NCBI RefSeq assembly: GCF_963924675.1 | Contig: NC_089222.1 | Coordinates: 138,348,281-138,412,280, forward strand | Length of the DNA: 64,000 nucleotides | Source: Phocoena phocoena | Lineage: Eukaryota; Chordata; Mammalia; Artiodactyla; Phocoenidae | Direction: 5' to 3' | Part shown: piece after piece, positions 32,055 to 44,321 of the stretch | Position numbering within the stretch: position 1 is the first letter of the stretch | Layout of the letters: the number at the start of each line of letters is the position of its first letter | Translations under genes and position numbers: made by a program | Notes under the pieces: generated by a model | Seen by the model: only the letters and a program-made list of their open reading frames with translations | What the model was told of the DNA's origin: nothing | Databases searched by the model: none

Positions 32055-32576
32055 TTATTATTTTTTTTAAAATAAATTTATTATTTATTTTTGGCTGTGT
32101 CTTTGTCTTTGTTGGTGCACACGGGCTTTCTCTAGTTGCGGCGAGCGGGGGCTATTCTTCGTTGCGGTGTGTGGGCTCCTCATTGCTGTGGCTTCTCTTT
32201 TTGCGGATCACAGGCTCTAGGTGTGCAGGCTTCAGTAGTTGTGGCACGTGGGCTTCAGTAGTTGTGGCTCATGGGCCCTAGAGCACAGGCTCAGTAGTTG
32301 TGGCGCACGAGCTTAGTTGCTCCGCGGCATGTGGGACCTTCCCGGACCGGGGCTCGAACCCGTGTACCCTGCATTGGCAGGCGGATTCTTAACCACTGTG
32401 CCACCAGGGAAGTCCCTAAAAATATTTATTTATTTGGTTGTGCCGGGTCTTAGTTGCAGCATGCCAACTCTTGGTTACGGCATGTGAGATCTAGTTCCCC
32501 GACCAGGGATCAAAGTCGGGCCCCCATGTATTGGGAGCGCGGAGTCTTATCTCCTGCACCACCAGGGAAGTCCCTT
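32055..32576 (-). repeat. Two antisense CHR SINEs
   Basis: Long form about 32055-32415, then a shorter copy about 32420-32576 ending ccaccagggaagtccc. Confidence 0.85.
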
Positions 32577-32649
32577 AATTATTTTTATTATTATTATTGC
32601 TCTATCCCTTAAAAAATACTTTTTAGAATCTTTTCTTTTAACATTTTTT

Positions 32650-33235
32650 TCTTTAAAAAATTTTTCAGATGTAGAAAACAAACTTATGAGGACTTCCCTG
32701 GTGGCGCAGTGGTTAAGAATCTGCCTACCAGTGCAGGGGACACAGGTTTGAGCTCTGGTCTGGGAAGATCCCACATGCCATGGAGCAGCTAAGCCTGTGC
32801 GCCACAACTACTGAGCCCGACTACCTAGAGCCTGTGCTCTTCAACAAAAGAAGCCACTGCAGTGAGAAGCCCGTGCACCACAACAAAGAGTAGCCCCTGC
32901 TCGCCGCAACTAGAGAAAGCCCGCTCGCAGCAATGAAGACCCAATGCAGCCAAAAATTAAAAAAAAAAACCCCAAACCCCAAACTTATGGTTACCAAATG
33001 AGTAAAGGCAGAGAGATAAATTAGGGGGTTGGGATTAACATATTCACACTACTATATATAAAATAGATAACCAACAAGGACCTACTATATGGGTCAGGGA
33101 ACTCTACTCAATATTTTGTAATAACCCATAAGGGAAAAGAATCTAAAAAAGAATGTATGTATGTGTATATATATATAATCATTTGCTGTGCACCTGAAAA
33201 TAACACATTGTAAATAACTATAGTTCAACTAAAAA
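32650..33235 (+). repeat. L1 3' end split by a CHR SINE (32691-32975)
   Basis: gtagaaaacaaacttatg then the SINE then caaacttatggttaccaaat; the L1 continues to a poor tail before the GA-rich microsatellite. Confidence 0.85.
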
Positions 33236-33292
33236 AGAAAGAAAGAGAGAAAGAAAGAAAGGAAGGAAGGAAGGAAGGAGGGAGGGGAGTTA
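33232..33292 (+). repeat. (GAAA)n/(GGAA)n microsatellite
   Basis: gaaagaaagagagaaag grading into ggaaggaaggaagg; it grew from the L1 A-tail. Confidence 0.9.
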
Positions 33293-34030
33293 TTTGTTCT
33301 TCATCCTGGTGTCCATGACTTGGACAGTAGGAGATGTCATCCATGTGACACATTACGGTGAACTTAAAGGAAAGGGATTGATCCATAAGTTTATTTGCAT
33401 ATTATTAACTGAGTAAAATTCCCATTTGAGCAAAAAAATTTTTTGTTTTTCTTTAAAAAATGTTTTTATTGTTTAGTTGTATTGTTTCATTTATTGTTCA
33501 AAGTACCTTTTTCCAAACTTAAAAACAACTCTTACTGGGCCTGTTTCAGAAAGGATTTAAGATGGCCTCCTCTTTTGCTGGATTTTTAACAAAAACACTA
33601 GAAGTCTTACCCTTACTCTCCCTTCCTGTGATGCTTGGGATGGAACTTAAGTCATCGCATTTGGCTTTGTTTTGTTTTCTTAATAAATCAGTTCTAATGA
33701 GAAAAAAGATCTGGCCCAATCACCAGTTTACCATGAAGAAACCAAACCTTGCCCGCATGCTGATGGCACCAGAATTTTAAATGTGCTGCGTGGTAGACTT
33801 TCCTTAAATTACTTAGAATATGGCCAGCTTAATGCAAATAAGGAAAATGAGACCTTTTAGCCACGGTGGTGACGGCATCACAGGTCCTGTGAGAGAGGCA
33901 TTTGTGACGTGGGAGATGGTACACGCGGGGCTCCTGTGTTCTTGCTGGTGACTGTGGTGACGTGGGTCTGCTGTGTAAGGGCTCAAACCTGAGCGAGCTC
34001 CACATTTTTGATCATGTATCCCTATCATTG
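33292..34030. other. No gene recognised
   Basis: Unique-looking sequence. A 72-codon + frame at 33562-33780 has no recognisable domain. Confidence 0.5.
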
Positions 34031-34034
34031 AAAA

Positions 34035-34556
34035 ATATTGAGGCAGGGGAGATAAATTAGGAGTTTGGGATTAACATATACACATTACTATATATAAAAT
34101 AGGTAAACAACAAGGACCTACTGTATAGCACTATACTCAATATCTTTTTTTTAATATGTGTATTTCTATATTTATTTACTTTTGGCTGCGTTGGGTCTTG
34201 CTGCACTGGCTTTCTCTCTAGTTGCGGTGAGCGGGGGCTACTCTTTTTTTTTGTTGTTGGGGGCAGGAGTTTATTAATTAATTTATTTAGTTTTGCTGTG
34301 TTGGGTCTTTGTTTGTGCAAGGGCTTTCTTTAGTTGTGGCAAGCGGGGGCCACTCTTCATCGTGGTGCGCGGGCCTCTCACTATCGCTGGTTTCTCTTGT
34401 TGTGGAGCACAGGCTCCAGACACGCAGGCTCAGTAGTTATGGCACAAGGGCTTAGTTGCTCCGTGGCATGTGGGATCTTCCTGGACCAGAGCTCGAACCC
34501 GTGTCCCCTGCATTGGCAAGCAGATTCTTAATGATTGTGCCACGAGGGAAGTCCTA
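34035..34556. repeat. L1 3' end followed by nested antisense CHR SINEs
   Basis: L1 + (34035-34145, aggacctactgtatagcac), then an antisense SINE start (34145-34245) abutting a second antisense SINE (34250-34556). Confidence 0.75.
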
Positions 34557-34758
34557 AAACATTTTAAATGTTTTTGTTTTTTTGTCTGAAGGTATACAGA
34601 CTTGGTGGGTTTTTTTAAAAGTAACATCAATTTCAGCAGAAAACTCACCTAATGGTAGAAACAATTCCAAACACCTATTTTCACAAGGCTCTTCTTCACA
34701 GCATGAGTTTCTTTTGATTTAACCCTTTTTCACTCATTTTTAAGAATATCATCTGTGG

Positions 34759-34884
34759 GGACTTCCCTGGTGGTCCAGTGGTTAAGACTCTGCACTTCCA
34801 ATGCATGGGGCGCAGGTTCCATCCCATCCCTGGTCCAGGAACTAACATTCCACATGCTGCCTTGGTGAGGCCAAAAAAAAAAAA
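34759..34884 (+). repeat. Short CHR SINE
   Basis: gggacttccctggtggtcca head and poly(A). Confidence 0.85.
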
Positions 34885-34889
34885 AACAA

Positions 34890-35270
34890 TCTCTGCATCA
34901 AAGAAACAACTTTTTTTGTGTGTTTGTCTTGTTAAAATATTTGCTAACTGGCATATTTCTAACAATCAGTTAGCCTACAAAAAGGTCAGAAAAACGTAAA
35001 AATCTTTTCAGTTTGACAATCCAGTGCTTTGCCAAAAAGATAGCTGCTAACTTCTGTTTAGTTTGAAATACTGTTGGGGTCACTCCTCATATGATGACAA
35101 AGGCTTTCAAAAGTTCCCTATTTGAAAGTTCTTATTTTTATAAAATTAACTGCACTGTCTAACCTTTCTGGAGTCAGGAGGCTACCACTGGCTTATGTAC
35201 ATCTTGCAAACCAGAGGAGAGAGAGAAGATTGCTCTTCAAAAGTCTTTATTTTCCTTTCACACGGGGCTG
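34890..35270. other. No gene or clear repeat recognised
   Basis: AT-rich unique-looking sequence. Confidence 0.55.
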
Positions 35271-35284
35271 ATCAGGGAATTTCT

Positions 35285-35412
35285 CTTTTTTTGTTACTTT
35301 TTTTTGGCCACGCCCTGCGGCTTATGGGATCTTAGTTCCCCGACCAGGGATGGAACCTGGGCCACGGCAGTGAAAGCTCCAAATCCTAGCCACTGGACCA
35401 CCAGGAAATTCC
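35285..35412 (-). repeat. Short CHR SINE
   Basis: Flanked by cagggaatttc repeats at about 35274 and 35413. Confidence 0.85.
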
Positions 35413-35614
35413 CAGGGAATTTCCCTTTCAAAACCTGAATCTCTGGCAACACTTGCCTGAGTTCCCTTGTGGAACCAATCAGCTGGTGCTGAGTCACAAC
35501 TGCCCCAGTTGAACAACCTTGTCTTCTTCAATTCTCCACAGTCTCCACTGTTCCCTATTGGACACACTCTCGTTTTCCATTTATTTACAAAAAAAAAAAA
35601 AATCCCTATGATGG

Positions 35615-35812
35615 CTTTTTTGTTTGATTTTTGGCTTTGTTGGGTCTTCGTTGCTGCGCGTGGGCTTTTTCTAGTTGAGGTGAGCAGGGGCTACTCTTCA
35701 TTGCGGTGCACAGGCTTCTCATTGCGGTGGCTTCTCTTGTTGCAGAGCAGGGGACTCTGGGAGAGCGGGCTTCAGTAGTTGTGGCACATGGGCTCAGTAG
35801 TTGTGGCTCGGG
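35615..35812 (-). repeat. 5'-truncated antisense CHR SINE
   Basis: tgggtcttcgttgctgcgcg through cagtagttgtggctcg; the tRNA-like head is missing. Confidence 0.8.
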
Positions 35813-36149
35813 GGTTTTTGTTTGAGCAGTTTATTTTTATCACCTTTTTTCCTGTGATAGGAAGATGATATATCTAAATAAGAGAAAAAGTACCTTGTAC
35901 AGAAATATCAGAGGGAGAATTTTCTACTTTCCTGCAGGGCATGAGTCATGTCTGCATGACTCATTTTTGTAGAATTACTTGCGAAAGACCGATGCATAAA
36001 TAGGTGATTTTTCATGATGATTATGAAAATGATGGATGTTTATAAAAATAATTTGACTGGCTGAGAGGTTGCTGGGCAAGTCTAAAATACAGTATTACTT
36101 TAATATTCCATTGTATCATTACATGGTAATCCTTACAAGCAGATTTTAT

Positions 36150-37770
36150 TTTATAGTTTTAGATATTTCAAAAAGATGCTCAATGTCGTTAGTCATTACA
36201 GAAATGCAGATTAAAACCACAATGAGATACTGTCATGTACCTATTAGAAGGATTACAATTTTTAAAAATTGAACTATAGTTGATTTACAATGTCATGCTA
36301 GTTTTAGGTGTACAGCAAAGTGATTCAGTTATATCTATATCTATATATATGTATGTATTCTTTTTCAGATTCTTTTCCATTATATGTATTACAAGATATT
36401 GAATATAGTTCCCTGCATTGTCCAGTAGGTCTTTGTTGGTTATCTATTTTATATATAGTAGTTTGTATTTGTTAATCCCATACTCCTAATTTTTCCCATC
36501 CCCCCTTCCCCTTTGATAACCGTACATTTGTTTTCTATGTCTGAGTCTGTTTCGGTTTCATAAATAAGTTCATTTGTATTATTTTTTAGATTCCACATAT
36601 GACTGTATCAGAATATTTGTCTTTCTCTGTTTTACTTCACTTAGTATGATAATCTCTACGTCCGTCCATGTTGCTGCAATATGTCATTCTTTCTTATGGC
36701 TGAGTACTATTCCACTGTATGTGTATGTACCACACCTTCTGTACCCATTCCTCCGTTGATGGACACTTAGGTTGCTTCCATTGCTTAGCTTTTTACAACA
36801 GCTAAGAAGCTATTGCTATTGTAAATAGTGCTGCTATGAACACTGAGGTGCACATATCTTTCCAAATGAGACTTTTCATCTTTTCTGGATATATGCCCAG
36901 GAGTGGAATTGCTGGATCATGTGGTAACTCTACTTTTAGTTTTTTAAGGAACCTGCATACTATTCTCCATAGTGGCTGCACCAATTTACATTCCCATCAA
37001 CAGCATAGGACGGTTTCCTTTCCTCCACACCCTCTCCAGCATTTATTATTTGTAGACTTTGATGATGTCCAAGAATGGTTACAATGTTTAAAAGACAGGT
37101 AATAACAAATGTTGCCAGGGATGTGGAGAAACTGGAACCCTCATCCGTCACTGGTGGGAATGTAAAATAGCTAACAGTTTGGAAAACAGTTTAGCGGTTT
37201 CATTAAAAAGTTAAACATAACTTTACCTTACAACCCAGGAATTCCACTCCTAGGAATCTACCCAGGAGAAATGAAAACTTCTGTCCACTCAAAGACTTGT
37301 ACATGAATGTTCATAGTAGCTTTAGTCATAATAATTCCAAACTGGACACCATCCAAATATCTGTCAGCTGGCGAATGGATAAATAAAATGTGAGATATCC
37401 GTGTAATGGGATATTATTCAGCAATAAAAGGAGTGCAGTGACGTTTTAATACATGCTAAAATGTGAATGGACCTTGAAAACATCATGCTAAGTGAAAGAA
37501 ACAAGATACAACAGATTACACCGTATGATTCTGTTTATATAAGAAAATGCAAATTTATAGTAACAGAAAGCAGAATTGGTTGTTTAGTGTTGGCAGCGGG
37601 AACATGGATTAACTATAAATGGACACAAGGAACTTTTAGAAGTGGTAGAAATGTTCTAAACCTGGATGATGATGATTGTTTCACAGTTCTAAAAATTCAC
37701 TAAAATCATTGAATTGTTCAGTGCCAATGCGTGACTCTATAGTATATAAATTACACCCCAATACATTTGT
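36150..37770 (+). repeat. Old L1 (+) split by an antisense L1
   Basis: agaaatgcagattaaaacca (36205) and, after the insert, atgttgccagggatgtggag to the 3' end near 37770. Confidence 0.8.
36250..37085 (-). repeat. Antisense L1 inserted in the + L1
   Basis: tgtacagcaaagtgattcag to cctccacaccctctccagca; flanked by ttacaatttttaaaa and ttacaatgtttaaaa. Confidence 0.8.
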
Positions 37771-37890
37771 TTAAAAAAGCTTAAACTCATCTATTATAAC
37801 AATATTTGTATCTTCTTCTTTAGCCACTGACCCACTAAAGGAATAATACAATCTTTGTGGCATGACAGAATTTACATTTTAAAAAGTAAA

Positions 37891-38390
37891 TTAAAAAAAA
37901 GTTCTGAAGAAATCCTTTGGTTTCTTCTTTGGCACTCTTAGTTTTTGAACCTTTATCAAGGTTCCTGTATTCTGCACACTTGCGGTGACCTCTGAGCCAT
38001 CCATCACATAAAGGTAAAGAGGTCTCAGGTGTGATTTTAGGATCATGACTTCAATTCCAAAGTAAGACATGACGGGAAGACCGGTTGCTGAGATCCAGGT
38101 CATCATTAGGCTAGATATTTCTAAAAGTCTCTTAAATTACTTTGAACTCCCAGATTATGTTATTGAACAATGTAGTCTGGCCAGTACCCAGATTTAAGTG
38201 AGGTGTAAGACTTCAGTTATCAATAATACCAAAGAATAGTGGTCACCAACTGACATAATTTGGGGTCTCTCCAGGTACATCAAACAGTACACCTGCAAAT
38301 TCAGAAGTTTTACATAGTTTTCTACAACACTATACTGGTCCCTAGCAATAGCTGCAGCTACCATGTGGATCATTAAAGATATTTTTAAAT
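37891..38390 (-). pseudogene. Possible decayed coding remnant, two minus-strand frames
   Basis: Two minus-strand open stretches (about 38194-38390 and 37891-38106) are repeat-free and of protein-like composition, the second including LRPLYLYVMDGSEVTASV. Stops and a frame change lie between them. There is no recognised homolog, splice sites or A-tail. This is weak evidence. Confidence 0.15.
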
Positions 38391-38412
38391 GTTTATTTAA
38401 AAATACATTTCT

Positions 38413-38622
38413 GGGGCTTCCCTGGTGGCGCAGTGGTTGAGAGTCCGCCTGCCGATGCAGGGGACACGGGTTCGTGCCCCGGTCCAGGAGGATCCCACAT
38501 GCCGCTGAGCAGCTGGGCCCGTGAGCTGTGGCCGCTGAGCCTGCGCGTCCGGAGCCTGTGCTCCGCAACGGGAGAGGCCACAACGGTGAGAGGCCTGCGT
38601 ACCGCAAAAAAAAAAAAAAGCC
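38413..38622 (+). repeat. Shortened CHR SINE subfamily
   Basis: First of a tandem pair; preceded by aaatacatttct (38401-38412) and followed by aaaaacatttct (38623-38634). Confidence 0.9.
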
Positions 38623-38634
38623 AAAAACATTTCT

Positions 38635-38913
38635 GGGCTTCCCTGGTGGCGCAGTGGTTAAGAATCTGCCTGCCAATGCAGGGGACATGGGTTCAAGCCC
38701 TGGTCTGGGAAGATCCCACATGCCGCAGAGCAACTAAGCCCGTGCGCCACAACTACTGAGCCTGCGCTCTAGAGCCCGTGAGCCACAGCTACTGAGCCCG
38801 TGTGCCACAACTACTGAAGCCTGTGTGCCTAGAGCCCGTGCTCCACAACAAGAGAAGCGACTGCAATGAGAAGCCCGTGCACGACAACGAAGACCCAACG
38901 CAGCCAAAAATAA
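38635..38913 (+). repeat. Long-form CHR SINE
   Basis: Second of the pair; followed by ataatacgtttct (38914-38926). Confidence 0.9.
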
Positions 38914-38969
38914 ATAATACGTTTCTAATCAATATATACTGTATACAGAAAAGTGAGCAAATAATAAGT

Positions 38970-39480
38970 GCTTGATGAATTTTAAAAGACAGCACACCCT
39001 TAAAACTCCAGCCAGGTTAAGCACTGGAAGATTACCACCACCCCAGCGGTCCCTGTTATGCCCCCTTCCAGCTACCACGCTCACTCTCTACCCCAAGGGT
39101 AACCACTATTCGGATTTCAAATACCATGGATTCGTTTTGCCTACTTTTGAACTTTATATAAATGGAATCATACAGTATGTGCTCATTTGTATCTGGTTTC
39201 TTTTACTCCACCTAAGAGTCACCAATTGTTCTACGGTATTCTATTGCAGGAATATATCACTACTTATTTAGCCATTCTATTGTCGATGGACTTTTGTATT
39301 GCTTCCAGTTTGCGGGCTATTATGAACAAGGCAGCTAGGTACCTTTTTGTATATGCCTTTTGTACGTGAGTGTGTACATTTCTGATGCGTAGATATTTAG
39401 GAATGGTCCCTGGGTCATAGGGTATGTGTAGAGTTAGTTTGAGTATAGATCATTTTATTTTGCTAAAATCTTGAAAGCCA
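38970..39480 (-). repeat. Old antisense L1 3' UTR remnant
   Basis: aactttatataaatggaatc and gccattctattgtcgatgga are antisense L1M phrases. Confidence 0.6.
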
Positions 39481-39856
39481 CTTGAAGTGATTTAAGAGTA
39501 AACATTCCTAAATGCAGAAATTTCCTAAATGTAAACACACATTCATTCTTCTTCAGAATTGACCTGAGCAAACACTCTCATAGGCAGGACAATTGAATAT
39601 CAGTCACGAAGTTACTGGAGTGTGATCTCTCACAAACATAACTTCTGAAGACACCGTCTCCTGTGGGTTTCGGCCCTTGGGAAATGAGGCCAGTGTGAAC
39701 TTCCTGGCATTCCTGCAGGCTCCCGGGTGAGATCCGGATGAGCATGGTTTGTATCTTGTCTTAGCTTTGATCTGGAAGAAAAGCATTAAGTTTGTTCAAT
39801 TTCCTCCTGTGGTCTGAAAATCAATTTATTTTTCATGGTTTTAAAAAGCCCGGGGT

Positions 39857-39990
39857 GGGAACTCCCTGGCAGTCCAGTGGTTAGGGCTCCACGCTTCCAC
39901 TGCAGGGGGCACGGGTTCGATCCCTAGTCAGAGAACTAAGATCCCACATACTGCACTTGGAGGCCAAATAAATAAATAAATAAAAATTTA
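39857..39990 (+). repeat. Short CHR SINE
   Basis: ggaactccctggcagtccag head, aaataaataaataaa tail. Confidence 0.85.
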
Positions 39991-39994
39991 AATA

Positions 39995-40515
39995 ATAAAA
40001 AGTCCAAGGTAATTATTAGCACACGATGCTGGGCTGAGTCTTTCAGTTTTTAGTGGGCACTCTGCTATTTTCTGGAGCTCTGTGGCTCTGTCTCCCAGGG
40101 GGGCTCTAGGCTCTTGCCCATTACCAGTTCTTCTGGGGTGGCTGTAAGTTCATAGGAACTGGCCCCCATCATAGCCCACCCCTGACCTCCCACCTTGATA
40201 CCTGAAGTCAAGCCAGCACCTGACTCAGCCCATGGTGCTGTCACTGGGCTGTTTCCATGGCCCAGGTAAGTCTTAGAAACCCAGAGGATCTGCCCGCAGT
40301 GGACAGAACTTCCCAGCGAATATCCACATCAGTGTCACTTCCTGGTCTCTGGACTGGGTGTCCACTGGGTTTGGAGAAAACTTTCTATGAAAACAAAGGA
40401 CCCTCTGGCTTGCCGCCTGCCCTTGATGGGTTCACCAGAATTACCGCACCTTGAGGTTTTCTACACCCTAATGGATTGGGTTGTAGGAATGTCTCCGTTT
40501 TGTTTTCTTTCAGCC
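39995..40515. other. No gene recognised
   Basis: Unique-looking sequence; a 65-codon + frame at 40257 shows no domain. Confidence 0.5.
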
Positions 40516-40520
40516 TCTTT

Positions 40521-41200
40521 TTATTTGCATTCTGTCTGTTGTTGCTTCATCTTTCTGAGTCTCTGAGGTACTTTGTTAGTACACAGAGGAGTGGCCTCTT
40601 GAATAGTGTCCATTACGTCTTTGTGTTCAGATGGTGAGTGGTGACTATGTTTTTTTGTTTCTTTTCTACCAGACCTTAATGTCCCAAAGAGAGTGGCTGT
40701 GGCCCTAGCTTTCAGCATTAAGGGAAGTGACCCTATGCTCTTAACTATCTGCTTTTTTTTTGCTTTAAAAATTGCCACAATTTTTGACCTTCTCATTTGC
40801 CAGAAATTGTATTCTCCAAGCTCAGATGGGCTTCCTGAATTCGGTCACAATTTTCTTTTAAAATATTTATTTATTTATTGTTTACTTTGGGCTTGTGCCG
40901 GGTCTTTAGTCATGGTACTCAGGATCTTCGTTGTGTCATGCGGGATCTTTAGTTGCGGCATGTGGGCTTCTTAGTTGCAGCATGCATGCGGGATCTAGTT
41001 CTCCGACCAGGGATTGAACCTGGGCTCCCCGCATTGGGAGTGTGGAGTCTTACCCACTGGACCACCAGAGAAGTCCCTCGGTCACACTTTTTATGTTTTG
41101 ATAAACTGTGGCCATGTTCTAAAATTCTACCAGGACGTGTTTTGTGAAAAACTGACTTGTCAAACAGCAAATTTTCAATACACAGTGATATAGGGCAACT
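40521..41200 (-). pseudogene. Possible decayed retrocopy, split by a SINE
   Basis: On the minus strand a 91-codon frame (40521-40796) is rich in Lys, Arg, Ser and Thr (for example LFGTLRSGRKETKKHSHHS). A second protein-like stretch (KTRPGRILEHGHSLSKHKKC) lies upstream at about 41085-41200. The two are separated by an antisense SINE (40860-41085) flanked by repeats of tcggtcacaatttt, so they were contiguous before it inserted. An in-frame stop lies between the two parts. The parent gene is not recognised, and this may be chance. Confidence 0.25.
40860..41078 (-). repeat. Antisense CHR SINE
   Basis: Flanked by tcggtcacaatttt and tcggtcacacttttt. Confidence 0.85.
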
Positions 41201-41209
41201 AATCACCTA

Positions 41210-41465
41210 CTTGCTTAGGTTTATGAAATGGAAGAAATTTATTTTGGATCCCGTATTTTGGGATAACTTAACATTTGAAAAGTATTCTTTATTGCATAAG
41301 AGGCAATGTACTGAATACAGATTCACTCAACATTAGAAGGCTAGTTCAGCAACACACAAAGAAAGGGTTTTATCAACCCAAGCAACCAGCACTTCTCAGT
41401 TTTGTCTGGAATGACCTAAATGTGCATGACTCAGACAGCTTTTTTTTTTAAAACCAATTTTCATC
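41210..41465. other. No gene or clear repeat recognised
   Basis: AT-rich unique-looking sequence. Confidence 0.5.
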
Positions 41466-42299
41466 AATCCATTCATTTTTTTTTAAAGCAGCTTTACTGA
41501 GATAGAATTCACATACCCTAAATTCACTGATTTAAAATGTATAATTCAGTGGTTTTTAGTATATTCACAGATAAGTGCAACCAGCACCACAATTTTTTTC
41601 TCTCTTTTTAAAAAATAATTCATTTATTTTTGGCTGCGTTGGGTCTTCGTTGCTGTGCTCACTTTCTCTAGTTGCAGTGAGCGGGGGCTACTCTTCGATG
41701 CAGCACAGGGGCTTCTCATCGCAGTGATTTCTCTTGTTGTGGAGCACAGGCTCTAAGCGTGCGGGGTTCAGTAGCTGTGACTCACGGGCTCTAGAGCGCA
41801 GGCTGATAGCTGTGGCGTTGGGCTTAGTTGCTCAGCGACATGTGGGATCTTCCCAGACCAGGCTCGAACCCGTATCCCCTACATTGGCAGGTGGATTCTT
41901 AACCACTGCACCACCAGGGAAGTCCCTCTCTCGCTCTCTTTTATATATATGTATATGTAGGCTGCTGCTGCACAGCATGTGGGATCTTAGTTCCCCCATC
42001 GAACCTGAGCCCCCTGCAGTTGAAGCACGGAGTCTTAACTACTGGACCTCGAGGGAAGTCCCACCACAGTCAATGTTAGAACATTTCATGATCTCAAAAA
42101 GAAACCCCGGGGCTTCCCTGGTGGCGCAGTGGTTGGGAGTCCGCCTGCCGATGCAGGGGACACGGGTTCGTGCCCCGGTCCGGGAGGATCCCACATGCCG
42201 CGGAGCGGCTGGGCCCGTGGGCCATGGCCGCTGAGCCTGCGCGTCTGGAGCCTGTGCTCCGCAGTGGGAGAGGCCACAACAGTGAGAGGCCCGCGTACC

Positions 42300-42332
<33 letters not shown>

Positions 42333-42640
42333 AACCCCGTACTCTTTAGCTGTCAACCCCTTATTCCCCTACCCCAGCCCTAAGCAACCACAGATCTACT
42401 TTTGGTCCCTATAGATTTCCCTATTCTATACTTGCATATGAATGGAATTGTGTAACATGTGGACTTTTGTGACTGGCTTCTTTCACTCAGCATACTGTTT
42501 TGAAGATTCATCCAAGTTGTAGCATACCTCACTACTTCATCCCTTTTTATGGCTGAATAATATTCCATTGTATGGATAGAGCATATTTTGTTTATCCATT
42601 TGTTTGTCCATGGACATTTGGGTTGTTTCTCTAGATAGCT
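41465..42640 (-). repeat. Old antisense L1 interrupted by three SINEs
   Basis: gcagctttactgagatagaa (41490) to ctgaataatattccattgta (42552). Insertions: antisense long form 41600-41930, antisense short 41935-42065, and sense shortened subfamily 42110-42332 flanked by aaaaagaaaccccg. Confidence 0.75.
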
Positions 42641-43240
42641 GTTTTTTTTAATTGACTTATAAATGTATTAGTTTCAGATGTACAGCAAAGTGATTCAGTT
42701 ATACATACATATATATGTGTGTATATATATAGATATATAGATATAGATATATGTATATATTCCCTTTCAGATTCTTTTCCATTATAGGTTATTACAAAAT
42801 ATGAGTATAGTTCTCTGTGCTACACATGCTACACAGTGGGTCCTTGACGGTTATCTATTTTATATATAGCAAAGTGTATGTTGTTAATTCCAAACGCCTA
42901 ATTTATTCCTTCCCCTCCCCTTTTTCTCTTTGGTAACCATAAGTTTGTTTTCTACGTCTGTGGGTCTATTTCTGTTTTGTAAATAAGTTCAATTTTTTTC
43001 CTTTTTTTTTAGATTCCGCATATAAGTGATATCACATGCTATTTGTCTTTCTCTGGCTTATCTCACTTAGTGTGATCATCTCTAGGTCCATCCATGCTGC
43101 TGCAAATGGCAGTACCTCATCCTTTTTATGGCTGAGTAATATTCCATTGTATATATGTGCCACATCTTTATCCATTCTTCTGTCCATAGACATTTACGTT
43201 GCTTCCATGTCTTGGCTACTGTAAATAGTACTGCCATGAA
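42641..43240 (-). repeat. Antisense L1 3' end
   Basis: Flanked by perfect tctagatagct repeats (42630-42640 and 43241-43251), with an internal (TA)n tract at 42700-42760. Confidence 0.92.
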
Positions 43241-43544
43241 TCTAGATAGCTTCTTAAAGTTCATCCTAGCCTTGTAATCTTGTTTTCCATAAACATGAGA
43301 CAGTCCTTTCCAAAAGTGGCATAGATTCTATGAGAGAACTGTAAACAGGGTCTATGATTGTATGCTTATTTGGTTTTTGCCAGAGAAAAGCATTCTAGTC
43401 CCACACTGGATGCTCCATGTGTATCGCTTTTCTAATTACTGAATCCAAATAGAAGCAGATGGCATTTGTTCCCGTATTCAAATGAATTGCTAAAAACCAC
43501 TACCCTTTTTCTCTCTTCTATTTGCTCTTCGCTAGCTCTATTTT

Positions 43545-43757
43545 TTTTTTTTTCTTTTTTTTTTGCAGTACGCGGGCCTCTCACTGCTGTGGTCTCTCCT
43601 GTTGCGGAGCACAGGCTCCGGACGTGCAGGCTCAGCGGCCATAGCTCACGGGCCCAGCTGCTCTGCGGCATGTGGGATCTTTCTGGACGGGGGCACAAAC
43701 CCGTGTCCCCTGCATCGGCAGGTGTACTCTCAACCACTGCGCCACCAGGGAAGCCCG
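43545..43757 (-). repeat. Shortened CHR SINE subfamily
   Basis: Flanked by ttcgctagctct and ttcactagctct. Confidence 0.9.
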
Positions 43758-43899
43758 TTCACTAGCTCTTTTAAATAAAAATAAAATAGGAGATGCAGGG
43801 AAGATTTCCTTAATCAAACATGACAATGAGCACAATTATTTTCTGCACACAGGGGAAGGACACAAATCTTGTCCTAAGAGTTGTTTCATGTGTCAAGTT

Positions 43900-44315
43900 T
43901 TGGGTTTTTTTTAATAGTTCATTACTTTTCATTGTCAAATATTATTCATGGTATACATGCAACATAGTTTGCTTAAGCTTTCACCCACCAAAGAACATTT
44001 AGGTTATTTCTACATTTTGGCTATTACAAATAGAACTGCTATAGACTATAATGTCTAGAGTTCTGTGTGAGCATAAGTTTCATTTCTTCTGGGACATATG
44101 TCCAGAGGTGTGATAGCTCTGAGGTGTGATAGTTGTCATATGGTAAGAGTAAGTTTAATATCTTTTCCAGAGTGGTGGTACATTTACATTACTACCAACA
44201 ATACATGAAATACCCAGTTTCTCTGCATTCTTGTCAGCATTTGGTGCTATCACTATTTTTAATTTTAGCCCTTTTATTTAAATGTATGCCTGTGTCAGTT
44301 ATATTAATTCTCCAA
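43900..44315 (-). repeat. Old antisense L1 remnant
   Basis: ttttggctattacaaataga and acttctctgcattc-like phrases fit antisense L1M. Confidence 0.5.
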
Positions 44316-44321
44316 AGTACT

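Noticed and set aside
38194..38733. 179-codon minus-strand ORF
   Set aside because: Most of it translates two antisense SINEs (repeating Ala/Gly/Arg/Ser phrases seen at every such SINE). Only the last part is discussed as a possible remnant.
41734..42234. 166-codon + ORF
   Set aside because: Read-through of three adjacent SINEs.
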